DNA of 36,003 nucleotides, from assembly GCA_023957015.1 (NCBI GenBank), contig JAMLHR010000026.1, forward strand, positions 1-36,003, written 5' to 3'. Made by a program: the position numbers and the translations under genes. Within the stretch, counting starts at the first letter, position 1. Each line of letters begins with the position of its first letter. This document shows, one piece after another, positions 17,028 through 26,542 of the stretch. The notes beneath the pieces are model-generated. The model was not told the DNA's origin, ran no database searches, and was given only the letters and a program-made list of their open reading frames with translations. Source of the DNA: Thermomicrobiales bacterium. Lineage in GTDB: Bacteria; Chloroflexota; Chloroflexia; Thermomicrobiales; UBA6265.

Positions 17028-18395
17028 TCAGTGTGCACCAAGGCCGCGGAGGTGACGCACAAGTTTCATCTGGGCAGAGGTGTTCGGTCCGCCCGTTTGC
17101 TCGATCAGGAACGTCTGGTGCACAGCCAAATTGAAGCGATTATGGTCTGCTGCCGAAGCCGTCTCCAGCCAGGCTGCCATCATCACTGTTCCCGCCTCCG
17201 TTGTGTAGGAGCGATGCTCCAGCCACCACCACCCCCAGGTGATACCGAGGACCGCCACGACGATGCCGAGTATGCCGAGCGCGGACATGCTGACCACAAT
17301 CGGCACGATCCCCAGGGCGATCAGGAAGGTGGCGATACCCATCAGCAGCAGTATCCAGGTGCGATCTGTGCGAGCCCGATCGGTGAACGCTCCAATGCTG
17401 GCCAGATGATCCTCCATCTCTAGGCGGATCGGTTGGGTGATTCCTTCGATCTCGAGCACGGCAGCACGCGGAACCACCCCATGGTCACTCGCGAATGGCC
17501 TCAGCACGTCTACTACTGGACCGGTGTGTTCTGGGCTGAGCAGCAAACCGCCGCCGTCCGTTGGTCTGACTGACCCATCATGAATGGCTTCAAGCAACAT
17601 GGCGGTAGTCACGGCTGGCGAAACGCGTCCAATCTCGATGGCCGCGATCTCCCACGCCGAGAGTGTTTCGGTTGCCGCGACCACGTTGGTCGACTTTCGT
17701 CCCAACCTCCAGGCGATCAGCGGAATCGCGACACCTGCCATGGCGGTGATAATCGCCAGTGGGATCATGGCAGTGTGGAGGGCATCTTGCAGTGTGGTGC
17801 GTTCGCGTCGCTCGGGTACGCCGAACTGGATATTGGAGCCAAACTCCAATAGACCCTGGTACACGCCGTTCGCGACAAATCCTTGCTTGAACTGCGCCTC
17901 CATCGTTGGTACCGTGGCGGCGATGTTTCCCGCCGTCAGGCTATTGAGCGGTAGCGCGTTTGGTCCGATCCGCCAGTACGCCTGCGTCTGCGTGCGATCC
18001 TCGGGCACGATTACCAGCAGCAGGATTCCGTCGTCTGCACCGGGTGTCGTCTCGACCGGTTCCTGATCAATCCATGCTTGCGTGGTCCCGTTGATTTGCG
18101 CCTGGGTCAGTTGGCTGAGATCAGTTCCTGGCAGTTGATGTATCTCCCGCGGCACATCCTGACCGTTCGCCGAGAGATCGACAACGCGTACCGCCAACGG
18201 GACACCTGAATTACGCGCCTCTCTGATGCGACCCTCGATTGCCGAGAAATCGTTCTCGGTCAGGAGGGAGTCGGGGAAGGTGATGAGCAACGGCGCATCG
18301 ATCTCGATCGGCACTAGTGTGTCGCCATCCCGCGCGGCGGCGGACTGAGTCAGCGCAAGCATCACGAGCAGCATGGTGATGGTGATAGCCCTCAC
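17028..18395 (-). CDS. Membrane protein with extracytoplasmic TPM-like domain
   Basis: A 455-residue protein starting at GTG 18395, with AGGAGG upstream and a GTGA overlap with the preceding glycosyltransferase stop. A signal peptide (about 1-22, ending SAAA) is followed by a domain of about 150 residues that resembles the TPM fold: DGILLLVIVPEDRTQTQAYW, then an N-A-A-x-V-P-T-M-E-A-Q-F-K-Q-G-like helix and a closing helix. One membrane segment lies near 205-225, then a cytoplasmic region, two further segments near 345-395 including GWWWLE, and a C-terminal tail. TPM proteins are poorly understood, linked to membrane-protein quality control or phosphatase activity. Assignment is by pattern only. 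Confidence 0.65.
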   Translation of the reverse strand: MRAITITMLLVMLALTQSAAARDGDTLVPIEIDAPLLITFPDSLLTENDFSAIEGRIREARNSGVPLAVRVVDLSANGQDVPREIHQLPGTDLSQLTQAQINGTTQAWIDQEPVETTPGADDGILLLVIVPEDRTQTQAYWRIGPNALPLNSLTAGNIAATVPTMEAQFKQGFVANGVYQGLLEFGSNIQFGVPERRERTTLQDALHTAMIPLAIITAMAGVAIPLIAWRLGRKSTNVVAATETLSAWEIAAIEIGRVSPAVTTAMLLEAIHDGSVRPTDGGGLLLSPEHTGPVVDVLRPFASDHGVVPRAAVLEIEGITQPIRLEMEDHLASIGAFTDRARTDRTWILLLMGIATFLIALGIVPIVVSMSALGILGIVVAVLGITWGWWWLEHRSYTTEAGTVMMAAWLETASAADHNRFNLAVHQTFLIEQTGGPNTSAQMKLVRHLRGLGAH

Positions 18396-19798
18396 GAGAG
18401 CACCTCCTGAGATGTCGGTGTCGCTGGCGGGTCTGCTTGCCGAACGTGAAGATCGATATCGCGTGGTGCGCCCATCAATGGGGCAACCGCGTAGCCAACC
18501 GCGCACCCGATCGCCACGAACTCGCCGACCATGATCGGGAGGTAGTAACGCTCGAATGCGACCCGCATGCTGAGGATGACCGTGACCATCTGGAAGACGA
18601 TCAACGCGGCAATGACCAGTTCCGGACTGCGAATCCCTTTCCGCAAACCGATCACCACCAATGCCAGTGTTCCGGCGATCGCCAGCCAAAGATCAAGCTG
18701 GCTGAGGAGGTCTCCGATCCGGTCAAGCTGTAGCCACTGGAATATCTGCAGCGTGGAGCTCCAGGTATTGCCCAGCATGTTGTAGGTCATGTGCAGGCTT
18801 TCCAGCGGCGAGTCCGTTTGGAAGCGAGGATTGAGCCGATATTGGTTATCCATCTCTTGCTGCCGGAAATTAAGCATATAGATGGTGCGTCGAATCGGAT
18901 CAGGCCACAGATAGGGGTAGCTGGCCACGAATGTCGCCAGTGCCACAAACGGTGTGCTGATCAACATCCAGCCGAGATGTGATAGTGGCGGCAAATGCCA
19001 GAACAGTGTGTCCTGAATCCCGCTATTTCGCAGTCTGAACCACCAGGATCGAAGGAGGATGATACCGCCGATACCGGCAAGCGGGATACTGAGCGCCAGT
19101 GGTGTGAACTTGTTGCCGCCACCGAGTCCGATAAGGATCCCCATGGCGATGGCGAGCCACCAGCGGGGTCGCCGCAGACAATGGATCGTTGCCAGATAGA
19201 GCAAGCTGAGCGTGAGCGTGAGCGTTGTATCCGCCAGGGCGATGCGGTTGTACCAGATCTCAAGCGGATTGGAGAGGAAGAAGACTGCTGCGGTGATTCC
19301 TCCAATCGGGTTTGTCAGTGTTCGCACCACCAGGTAGAGCAGAGCAGCGCTGACACCGCCGAGGAAGGCGTTCCAGCGTCGACCGGCCATCAGATCGTCG
19401 TGGCTGGGGAAGGTGCCGTGCTGCTGATTCCACTCTCGGGAGCGGCGGAAGTCATAGGCCGGGTTTGTTTCCAGATCCTGTCCCTGCAACACTAGCCCAA
19501 GCCCAATTGAGTAGGAGCCAATGGGCGGTTGCCCGCGGGTGAGATACTGATGATTCCACGTCGGACCGAAGGGATCGGCGAGGTCTTCCAGATAGTGAGC
19601 GCGGTTGATCCAGCGGCTTTCGTCCAGATGGTAGTCCTGTGATTCAACACCGCTCAGGTACCATCCGAAACCGATAGCGAAGATCAGGAGGGCGATCGTC
19701 AGGTCTATCCGACGGATACGGGCACGGGCAATGGTACATTCCCCGACCCATCCGCCCGAAACTGTGGTTGTCAGTCGATTGGATTTGGGAAATTGCAC
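18392..19798 (-). CDS. PMT/ArnT-like membrane glycosyltransferase (GT39/GT83 type)
   Basis: A 468-residue polytopic membrane protein with about ten hydrophobic segments. The first loop after membrane helix 1 carries the acidic pair in QDYHLDESRWINRA (about 55-68), the position of the catalytic Asp-Glu motif in PMT and ArnT enzymes. A second loop motif, PPIGSYSIGLGL, and later NPLEIWYNRIALADTTLT are also in keeping with the family (PMT_2). It would use a polyprenyl-phosphate sugar on the outer side of the membrane. The acceptor (protein or lipid) is unknown. Followed with a 4-base overlap by the TPM-like gene. The GT2 enzyme at 2315-3394 could make its donor. Confidence 0.8.
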   Translation of the reverse strand: MQFPKSNRLTTTVSGGWVGECTIARARIRRIDLTIALLIFAIGFGWYLSGVESQDYHLDESRWINRAHYLEDLADPFGPTWNHQYLTRGQPPIGSYSIGLGLVLQGQDLETNPAYDFRRSREWNQQHGTFPSHDDLMAGRRWNAFLGGVSAALLYLVVRTLTNPIGGITAAVFFLSNPLEIWYNRIALADTTLTLTLSLLYLATIHCLRRPRWWLAIAMGILIGLGGGNKFTPLALSIPLAGIGGIILLRSWWFRLRNSGIQDTLFWHLPPLSHLGWMLISTPFVALATFVASYPYLWPDPIRRTIYMLNFRQQEMDNQYRLNPRFQTDSPLESLHMTYNMLGNTWSSTLQIFQWLQLDRIGDLLSQLDLWLAIAGTLALVVIGLRKGIRSPELVIAALIVFQMVTVILSMRVAFERYYLPIMVGEFVAIGCAVGYAVAPLMGAPRDIDLHVRQADPPATPTSQEVLS

Positions 19799-19946
19799 CT
19801 GGACTCCCGGTCAGAATGCCTACACGAAACTTCGATAATGGTACGCTGAATAAAGCAGAATTCACCACGATCGAGGAAATTGGCGGATTGTGGTGCATGG
19901 TGCCGCAGGGCACGTAGTGGCAGGCAATGAGGCCGTGGAAGCTCGA

Positions 19947-21710
19947 GTGATTCGTCGGTTGTTGATCGCTAACCGGGGCGAAATTGCGTTGCGCATCATG
20001 CGTACAGCGCACGAGTTGGGAATCGAGACGATCGCCATTTATGGCGATGACGAGGAACACGCTCGCCACGTTCTCTACGCCACCGAAGCCTGGCGTATCG
20101 GCGAAGGTGAGGGGTTACCCTACCTCCGCATTGATCGCATTCTCGAGATCGCCAAGGCCGCCGGTGCCGACGCAATTCACCCGGGATATGGATTCCTTTC
20201 CGAGAATCCCCGCTTCGTCCACGCTGTGGAAGATGCCGGTCTCATCTTTGTCGGTCCGCCCGCGCACGCGATGGAGCAGTTGGGCGACAAGATTAATGCT
20301 CGCAAGATCGCGATGGACGCTGCTGTTTACCCGGTGCCGGGCACGCGAGACGCTGTGCCGACGATCGAGGAGGCAATCAAGGTCGGCGAAGAGATTGGCT
20401 ACCCCATCGCCGTCAAGGCCACCGCTGGCGGTGGCGGTCGTGGTTTCCGCGTCGCCCACACGGCGGCGGAGCTGCCATCGGCCTATGATTCCGCTCGCGG
20501 CGAGGCCGATCGGTACTTCAGCAATAGCGATGTCTTTATGGAGCGTTACGTTGCCAAGCCTCGCCACATTGAGGTGCAGGTCTTTGGTACCGCTGACGGT
20601 CGGGTCATCGCCTTCCCGGAACGCGAGTGCTCGATCCAGCGGAGACATCAAAAGCTGGTAGAAGAGACGCCATCGCCGGTGGTGACACCGGAGCTGCGGG
20701 CGAAGCTGCAGGATGCTGCCATTCGTCTCGCTAAAGCCGCTAACTACACCAATGTGGGCACATTCGAGTTCCTCCTGGATGAGAACGGCGAGTTCTATTT
20801 CATGGAGATCAATGCCCGTGTCCAGGTGGAGCACACCATCACCGAGATGGTCACCGGGTATGACATCGTCAAGGAGCAACTCAGAGCCGCTCAAGGCCTC
20901 CCTGCCACGTTCGAGTCGGATCGGTTGATCCCGAATGGTCACGCTATTGAATGTCGTATCAACGCCGAGGATCCGGCGGATGACTTCCGACCCTATCCGG
21001 AAACGATCCACTCAGTAGTGCGCCCGATCGGATTCGGTGTTCGGGTCGACTCCTCACTGCAATCCGGGGATACGATTTCCGACAAATACGATTCGCTCAT
21101 CTCCAAGTTGATCACCTGGGGCCGGGATCGCGATGAAGCGATTAGCCGCATGCGACGGTCGTTGATCGATTACGAGGTCTCTGACGCACCCACCACGATT
21201 CCGTTCCACCTGCGTGTGCTCGATGTCGCCGCCTTCCAGCGCGGTGAGACCTATACCACCTTCCTCGAGACCTATCACGATCAGGTCTTTAGCGGACTGA
21301 CCTCGCCTGCACTGGCTGCTCCGCCGGATGCGGATGAGACCGAGCCTCCGACCTCCATGTTGATGGAAGTCAATGGCCATCGTTTCGATGTCAAAGTCTT
21401 TGGCGTACCGGTGGTGGCCGTGGCGAGTGGTGGCACTGGCAAGGCGCGTCGGCGTAAGAGCAAGGCCAAGGGCGCAGCTGCCAAGGTGGATAATGCCCGC
21501 GATGTTGTCAGCCCCGGTCAAGGCACGGTATTGCGCATTCTGGTAGAGGTCGGCCAGCAGGTGAGTACCGGTGAGCTGCTCTGCGTTGTTGAGTCCATGA
21601 AGATGGAGAACGAGGTCACCGCACCACATGATGGCGTGGTGGCAGCAATCGGTGCCGAGCCAGGACAATCGGTGCCACGTGGACATGTGCTCGTGAGTAT
21701 CGACGCGTAA
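19947..21710 (+). CDS. Acyl-CoA carboxylase alpha chain: biotin carboxylase fused to BCCP
   Basis: A 587-residue fusion. The biotin carboxylase half (1 to about 445) has RRLLIANRGEIALRI, ADAIHPGYGFLSEN, the ATP-grasp glycine loop KATAGGGGRGFR, FPERECSIQRRHQKLVEE and EINARVQVEHTITEMVTG. A linker rich in Ala/Lys leads to a biotinyl domain with ESMKMENE, biotinylated at Lys552. It charges biotin with CO2 for malonyl-CoA or another acyl-CoA; the beta (carboxyltransferase) subunit is not in the window. Start chosen at GTG 19947 (MIRRLLIANRG); GTG at 19935 or 19890 would extend it by 4 or 19 residues. The stop overlaps the rsmH start by one base (TAATG). Confidence 0.93.
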   Translation: MIRRLLIANRGEIALRIMRTAHELGIETIAIYGDDEEHARHVLYATEAWRIGEGEGLPYLRIDRILEIAKAAGADAIHPGYGFLSENPRFVHAVEDAGLIFVGPPAHAMEQLGDKINARKIAMDAAVYPVPGTRDAVPTIEEAIKVGEEIGYPIAVKATAGGGGRGFRVAHTAAELPSAYDSARGEADRYFSNSDVFMERYVAKPRHIEVQVFGTADGRVIAFPERECSIQRRHQKLVEETPSPVVTPELRAKLQDAAIRLAKAANYTNVGTFEFLLDENGEFYFMEINARVQVEHTITEMVTGYDIVKEQLRAAQGLPATFESDRLIPNGHAIECRINAEDPADDFRPYPETIHSVVRPIGFGVRVDSSLQSGDTISDKYDSLISKLITWGRDRDEAISRMRRSLIDYEVSDAPTTIPFHLRVLDVAAFQRGETYTTFLETYHDQVFSGLTSPALAAPPDADETEPPTSMLMEVNGHRFDVKVFGVPVVAVASGGTGKARRRKSKAKGAAAKVDNARDVVSPGQGTVLRILVEVGQQVSTGELLCVVESMKMENEVTAPHDGVVAAIGAEPGQSVPRGHVLVSIDA

Positions 21711-22645
21711 TGCAGTCGGGTCACATCTCTGTCCTCCTGCATGAAGCGGTCGATGCACTCCAGCCAAGGGCTGGTGGTGTCTACATAGATGGGACATTTG
21801 GTGGCGGTGGTCACACTACGGAGTTGCTAACGCGGCTCGATGGTGTGGCCACCGTCTATGCCATCGATGCCGATCCGGCAGCGATGGAACGCGCTGATCG
21901 GTTACGATCCACACCGATCGGTGCCGGGCTGATACCCGTGCATAGCAACTTCCGGGAACTCGCACGCATCGCGGCAGACCTGGGTATTCCTCCGGTCGAT
22001 GGCATACTGCTCGATCTGGGATTGTCCTCGTATCAGCTCGATCAGGCGGAGCGAGGTTTCGCGTTCCGGTTCGATGGGCCGTTAGATATGCGATTCAATC
22101 CGGAAGCGGGTGAGTCGGCCGCCGATATCGTCAATCATGCTCCTCAGGAGGAGCTGGCTTCCATCATCTGGCGCTATGGTGAGGAGAAGCAGTCCCGGCA
22201 GGTCGCGCGCGTGATTGTCGAACGCCGCAAGCAGGCACCTTTCACCTCTACGGCCGATCTGGCCGCTGTGATCGAGAAGGCGGTCGGTGGTCGCCGGGGT
22301 AAGTCGATACATCCTGCTACCAGGACATTTCAGGCATTGCGCATTGCCGTCAATGATGAACTCTCGGCGCTTGAGTCCGTGTTGGACGCCGCCGTCGGCA
22401 TTTTGACACCAGGCGGCAGACTGGTTGTGATCAGCTTCCACTCGCGGGAAGACCGGATCGTCAAGCAGTTCATGGCGCTGGAAAGCACCGATTGCATCTG
22501 CCCACCTGACGTGCCCGTGTGTGTATGTCATCATTCAGCCAGACTCCGGCGCATCGGTAAGCCCGTGCGCCCGACTGATAGCGAACAGACACACAACGCC
22601 CGCAGCCGCTCTGCGATCATGCGCATAGCCGAGCGTGTGGGCTGA
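21710..22645 (+). CDS. rsmH: 16S rRNA (cytosine(1402)-N4)-methyltransferase RsmH (MraW)
   Basis: A 311-residue SAM-dependent enzyme that methylates N4 of C1402 in the ribosomal P site. The glycine-rich SAM motif DGTFGGGGHT lies at 27-36; DGILLDLGLSSYQLD and the RGFAFRFDGPLDMR block follow near 100-128. IHPATRTFQALRIAVN is the conserved RsmH signature, and ISFHSREDRIVKQF the last core motif. A CxC/CxxH-like pair (CICPPDVPVCVC) lies near the C-terminus, usual for the family. It commonly heads the mur/fts cluster, but here mraZ is missing upstream and its place is taken by the carboxylase. Confidence 0.97.
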   Translation: MQSGHISVLLHEAVDALQPRAGGVYIDGTFGGGGHTTELLTRLDGVATVYAIDADPAAMERADRLRSTPIGAGLIPVHSNFRELARIAADLGIPPVDGILLDLGLSSYQLDQAERGFAFRFDGPLDMRFNPEAGESAADIVNHAPQEELASIIWRYGEEKQSRQVARVIVERRKQAPFTSTADLAAVIEKAVGGRRGKSIHPATRTFQALRIAVNDELSALESVLDAAVGILTPGGRLVVISFHSREDRIVKQFMALESTDCICPPDVPVCVCHHSARLRRIGKPVRPTDSEQTHNARSRSAIMRIAERVG

Positions 22646-22667
22646 AACCGGTACCTTGAGGAGCGCA

Positions 22668-24089
22668 ATGAGACGCTACACCCTGAGCCAGATTCTGGAG
22701 GCGACCGGCGGCGAACTGAGCCGCACCGTCCCCGATTTGGAGATCGAGCTCGAACTTGAGCGCGATTCGCGCCGCATTCCGCGCGTGAATGGCCTGTTCA
22801 TTGCGTTACGGGGTGAGCATCACGATGCCCACGCATTTGTGCCGAAGGCGATCGAGAATGGTGCCGTTGCCGCCATCGTTGCCAGAGACTGGGCCGAAAT
22901 CCACCCCGAGATCGAGATCCCGCTGATCATGGTCGATGATCCCGGTCAGGCGCTGCAGCGCTGGGCCGCATGGCGACGACGGCGGCTCAATGCCAAGGTG
23001 GTTGGTATCACTGGCAGCGTTGGTAAAACCAGTGCCAAGGAATCGATCGCGGCCGTTCTCGGACAGCGGTATAAGGTCTTCCGCAGCCCGGGGAACTTCA
23101 ACAACGAGGTCGGCTTGCCACTGAGCCTGCTTGACTGCCCGGACGATGCCGAGGTCATGGTTCTGGAGATGGGGGGTGCCTATGCTTTCGGCGAACTCGC
23201 ACTCCTCGCCGAGATCGCATTGCCGGATGTGGGTGTGGTCACCAATGTCTACCCCGTCCACCTGGAGCGAATGGGCACGCTTGAGAATATCGCCACAACC
23301 AAGGCCGAACTTGTGGAAGCGATCCCCGAAGACGGATTCGTCGTTCTCAATCACGATGATGATCGCGTGCGGGCGATGACCACGCAGGCCAAAGCGCCGG
23401 TGATCACCTATGGCGTGGAGGCCCGCGCCGATGTCTATGCCCACGATATCCAATCGTTGGGTATCAAGGGGCTCAGCTTCTGGGTCGATATCGAGGCCGA
23501 TGATCGCTTTCTGACCGTGCCATACGTTGGCAGCCCCGGTGTGCAGATCGCCATTGTCGCGTTAGCTGTCGGACATGGTTTCGGCATGGATATCGCGGAG
23601 ATGATGGAGGGGCTCCACGACGAGCGCACGCAAGTGAGACTGCTTCTCGTTGAGGGGCCGAACGGTAGCCAGATTGTCGACGATACCTACAACGCCAGCA
23701 CGCCTTCCGTGTTGGCCGCCTTGAATCTGCTCAGCGAGATGCCTGGTGATCGCAAGATTGCGGTGCTCGGTGAGATGCGTGAGCTGGGATCGTATGCGGA
23801 GGATGGTCATCGCATCATCGGTGGACGCGCCGGTGAGGTGGTGGATACACTGGTGACCTTCGGGGAGCTGACTGATATCACCATTGCCGCGGCTCGCGAA
23901 AGCGCGCGCAGTCGCAGTCGCGAATTGACCGTGCATCGTTTCCTGCCGACGCAGCGAGAGGAACTGATTGATCTCCTCCTCGCTGATCTCCACGATGGTG
24001 ATATGGTGCTGATCAAGGGCGCTCGCGGTTTGGAGATGGAGCGGATCGTGGCCGAGCTGCGGACATCGATTACCGGGGGTGCGCAATGA
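22668..24089 (+). CDS. murF: UDP-N-acetylmuramoyl-tripeptide--D-alanyl-D-alanine ligase
   Basis: A 473-residue Mur ligase that adds D-Ala-D-Ala to the UDP-MurNAc-tripeptide. The N-terminal substrate domain contains SRRIPRVNGLFIALRGEHHDAHAF. The ATP loop is GITGSVGKTSAKE (Lys120), followed by the central GNFNNEVGLPLSLL motif specific for MurF, NVYPVHLERMG, and the C-terminal DDTYNASTPSV. The ATG at 22668 is preceded by GAGGAG; an earlier GTG at 22635 lies inside rsmH and was not chosen. It is followed by mraY with a 4-base overlap. murE is not between rsmH and murF, unlike the classical order. Confidence 0.96.
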   Translation: MRRYTLSQILEATGGELSRTVPDLEIELELERDSRRIPRVNGLFIALRGEHHDAHAFVPKAIENGAVAAIVARDWAEIHPEIEIPLIMVDDPGQALQRWAAWRRRRLNAKVVGITGSVGKTSAKESIAAVLGQRYKVFRSPGNFNNEVGLPLSLLDCPDDAEVMVLEMGGAYAFGELALLAEIALPDVGVVTNVYPVHLERMGTLENIATTKAELVEAIPEDGFVVLNHDDDRVRAMTTQAKAPVITYGVEARADVYAHDIQSLGIKGLSFWVDIEADDRFLTVPYVGSPGVQIAIVALAVGHGFGMDIAEMMEGLHDERTQVRLLLVEGPNGSQIVDDTYNASTPSVLAALNLLSEMPGDRKIAVLGEMRELGSYAEDGHRIIGGRAGEVVDTLVTFGELTDITIAAARESARSRSRELTVHRFLPTQREELIDLLLADLHDGDMVLIKGARGLEMERIVAELRTSITGGAQ

Positions 24090-25132
24090 TGCCACTACTG
24101 GTTCCGGCTGTGACCTCGATCATGCCCAGCGATGCCGGCGAAAACATGGCCGTCTCGTTGGCGCTCTCGGCGCTGGCGTTTGTGATCACGGTCATCATCG
24201 GCCGACCATATATCACCTGGTTGCGTCAGCACAATGTCGGCAAGCGCATCCGCATGGAGCTTGGCGATACCCACATGTCCAAGATGGGTACGCCGACCAT
24301 CGGTGGCATGATGTTCGTGGTCACCGTGGTGGTGTTGACCGTGGCGTTCAATCTCTACGGTCGGCTTTCGATGTTACTCCCGATCTTCGTATTGGTCTCA
24401 ACCTCGATTCTCGGTGTCGTCGATGATATGACGACGCTGGTTGGTTCCGTGCGCAAGGCAGGGCAGGAAGAAGGTCTCGCCGGGCGATACAAGTTGATCG
24501 TCCAGTTCGGTATCGCCACGATTTCAGCCCTGATCATGCATTTCTCCCTCGGGTTGTCGCATATCTATATCCCGTTTGTGGGTCGATACAATATCGGCTG
24601 GTTCTACATCCCGATCGCCATCTTCGCCATCATCGCGATGAGCAATGCGGTGAATCTGGCGGACGGTGTGGATACACTCGCGGCTGGTCTTAGTGCGATC
24701 GCGTTTGTGTCTTACGGCATCATCGCCTACCTCCAGGGGCAGCTCGGTGTGGTTACCTTCTGCTTCACCATGGTCGGTGCGCTGATGGGCTTCCTCTGGT
24801 TCAACGCGAATCCGGCACAGGTAATCATGGGCGATGCCGGTGCGCTATCACTGGGCTCATCGCTGGCGGTAGCGGCGTTCATGACCGGTCAATGGTTGTT
24901 GATGGTCGTGGTTGGCGCCGTATTTGTGGCTGAGAATCTCTCGGTTATGATCCAGACCAGCTACTTCAAGTACACCAAGAGGAAATACGGGGAGGGGAGG
25001 CGCGTGTTCCGGCGCACGCCCATTCACCACCACTTCCAGCAACTCGGCTGGAGTGATACCCAGGTAAGCCTCCGATTCTGGCTGATGGGGATGATGGCTG
25101 GCTTGCTGGGCGTCGCCCTGGCGCTGATGTAG
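24086..25132 (+). CDS. mraY: Phospho-N-acetylmuramoyl-pentapeptide transferase
   Basis: A 348-residue polytopic membrane enzyme that transfers phospho-MurNAc-pentapeptide to undecaprenyl phosphate, giving lipid I. Catalytic Asp pair at 113-114 (GVVDDMTT), the NAVNLADGVDTLAAG motif at about 187-201, GDAGALSLGS, and the HHH motif in RTPIHHHFQQLGW are all present. About ten membrane segments. The start overlaps the murF stop (ATGATG), so the first or second ATG may be used. An N-terminal extension of about 13 residues before the usual start is possible. murD begins directly after. Confidence 0.96.
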   Translation: MMPLLVPAVTSIMPSDAGENMAVSLALSALAFVITVIIGRPYITWLRQHNVGKRIRMELGDTHMSKMGTPTIGGMMFVVTVVVLTVAFNLYGRLSMLLPIFVLVSTSILGVVDDMTTLVGSVRKAGQEEGLAGRYKLIVQFGIATISALIMHFSLGLSHIYIPFVGRYNIGWFYIPIAIFAIIAMSNAVNLADGVDTLAAGLSAIAFVSYGIIAYLQGQLGVVTFCFTMVGALMGFLWFNANPAQVIMGDAGALSLGSSLAVAAFMTGQWLLMVVVGAVFVAENLSVMIQTSYFKYTKRKYGEGRRVFRRTPIHHHFQQLGWSDTQVSLRFWLMGMMAGLLGVALALM

Positions 25133-25141
25133 GTGGCGGCG

Positions 25142-26542
25142 ATGCGCATTGATGGCACCCGCTTCACCGTTCTTGGTCTTGGCATCCTTGGCGGCGGAGT
25201 CGGTGTCGCCAGGTATCTCGCCTCGCATGGTGGCGTCGTCACCGTGACCGATATGCGTCCGGCCGATCAACTACAGACATCGATCGATCAACTGCAGGGA
25301 TTGCCGATCACCTATCACCTCGGTGACCATCTCGATGCCGACTTCACGCGTGCGAACGCGGACGTGGTGGTACGGAATCCCGGCGTCCGCCGGTGGAGTC
25401 CGTATCTCAAGCTGGCGCGCGAGAACGATGTCCGCATTGAGATGGAGATGAGTCTCTTCTTCCCCCGCTGCGCTGCACCGATACTGGGCATTACCGGCAC
25501 CAAGGGGAAAACGACCGTCTCCACGCTCATTGGCGAGATCATGCGAGCCTGGCGCGCTGACGCGATTCTGGCGGGCAACATGGGCGTCAGCGCTCTCGCA
25601 GTGGTGGATGATATCCAGCCAGATCAGCCGGTGGCGATTGAGCTCTCCAGCTGGCAACTTGAGGCATTGGACGAACACGGCCTGGCCCCGCATGTGGCAG
25701 TGATCACCAATATCTCGCCGGATCATCTCGATGCCTACGATGGTTACGAGGATTACGCTGCGACCAAGCGATCGATTGCCCGGCACCAGACCGCCTCTGA
25801 CTATCTCGTCTATAACGCCGATGATGCTGACACCGTCAAGGTTGTCGATCAGACCGAAGCGCGACTCCTGCCCTTTGGACTCCGTGAACCCGATGGCGAT
25901 GGTGCCTGGGCGGATGCCACGGGTATGCACTTCCGTTTTGGCCGCAAGTTGTTAGAGTTGCCGCTACCGACCCAGCTCTCGTTGAGTGGCGAGCATGGGC
26001 TGCGTAACGCTCTTGCGGCGGGTCTGGCCTGTCTCGCCTATGGGGCGCCCGCCGAGGCCGTTACTGCCGGTATCGCTGGCTTCCGAGGCGTCGAGAATCG
26101 ACTCGAGGAGCTTGGCACCGCGAATGGTGTGATTTGGGTGAACGATACCTCCGCCACGGCCCCGGCAGCAGCGGTCCATGCGATCGATGTCCTCGGCAAG
26201 CGAGCCAATACGGTTCATGTCATCGCTGGTGGCGCCGATAAACAGACCGATCTGACCCCTTTTGCCGATGTTGTTGCTAGCAACAATGTAGCGGTGTATT
26301 TGCTGGATGGCACCGCCACCCCAGCATTTATGAGCATGCTGGACGCGCGCGGGGTTGGTTACGCTGGTCCGTTCGATGCGATGGCTGCCGCCGTCGATGC
26401 GGCAACGGCCGTCGCGCAACCGGGCGATGCAATCGCGTTGGTTCCCGGTTGCGCCAGCTTCGGTATGTTCCGTAACGAGTTTGATCGCGGCAACCAGTTC
26501 AAGAACGCCTTTGCCGCCTACCAGGAGACGCACCGTGACTGA
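25142..26542 (+). CDS. murD: UDP-N-acetylmuramoylalanine--D-glutamate ligase
   Basis: A 466-residue Mur ligase adding D-Glu to UDP-MurNAc-L-Ala. The N-terminal Rossmann domain begins RFTVLGLGILGGGVGVAR. The ATP loop is GITGTKGKTTVSTL (Lys121/Lys123 region), followed by AIELSSWQLE, TNISPDHLD and, in the C-terminal domain, VENRLEELGTANGVIWVNDTSATAP and LVPGCASFGMFRNEFDRG with the diagnostic MurD ending. The ATG at 25142 is preferred; GTG at 25133 directly after the mraY stop adds three residues. In the classical cluster ftsW and murG follow; here murC starts inside the end of murD. Confidence 0.96.
   Translation: MRIDGTRFTVLGLGILGGGVGVARYLASHGGVVTVTDMRPADQLQTSIDQLQGLPITYHLGDHLDADFTRANADVVVRNPGVRRWSPYLKLARENDVRIEMEMSLFFPRCAAPILGITGTKGKTTVSTLIGEIMRAWRADAILAGNMGVSALAVVDDIQPDQPVAIELSSWQLEALDEHGLAPHVAVITNISPDHLDAYDGYEDYAATKRSIARHQTASDYLVYNADDADTVKVVDQTEARLLPFGLREPDGDGAWADATGMHFRFGRKLLELPLPTQLSLSGEHGLRNALAAGLACLAYGAPAEAVTAGIAGFRGVENRLEELGTANGVIWVNDTSATAPAAAVHAIDVLGKRANTVHVIAGGADKQTDLTPFADVVASNNVAVYLLDGTATPAFMSMLDARGVGYAGPFDAMAAAVDAATAVAQPGDAIALVPGCASFGMFRNEFDRGNQFKNAFAAYQETHRD

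Noticed and set aside
20115..21011. A 298-codon minus-strand frame opposite the biotin carboxylase
   Set aside because: The plus strand encodes unmistakable ATP-grasp motifs throughout; the antisense frame is a by-product of codon bias.
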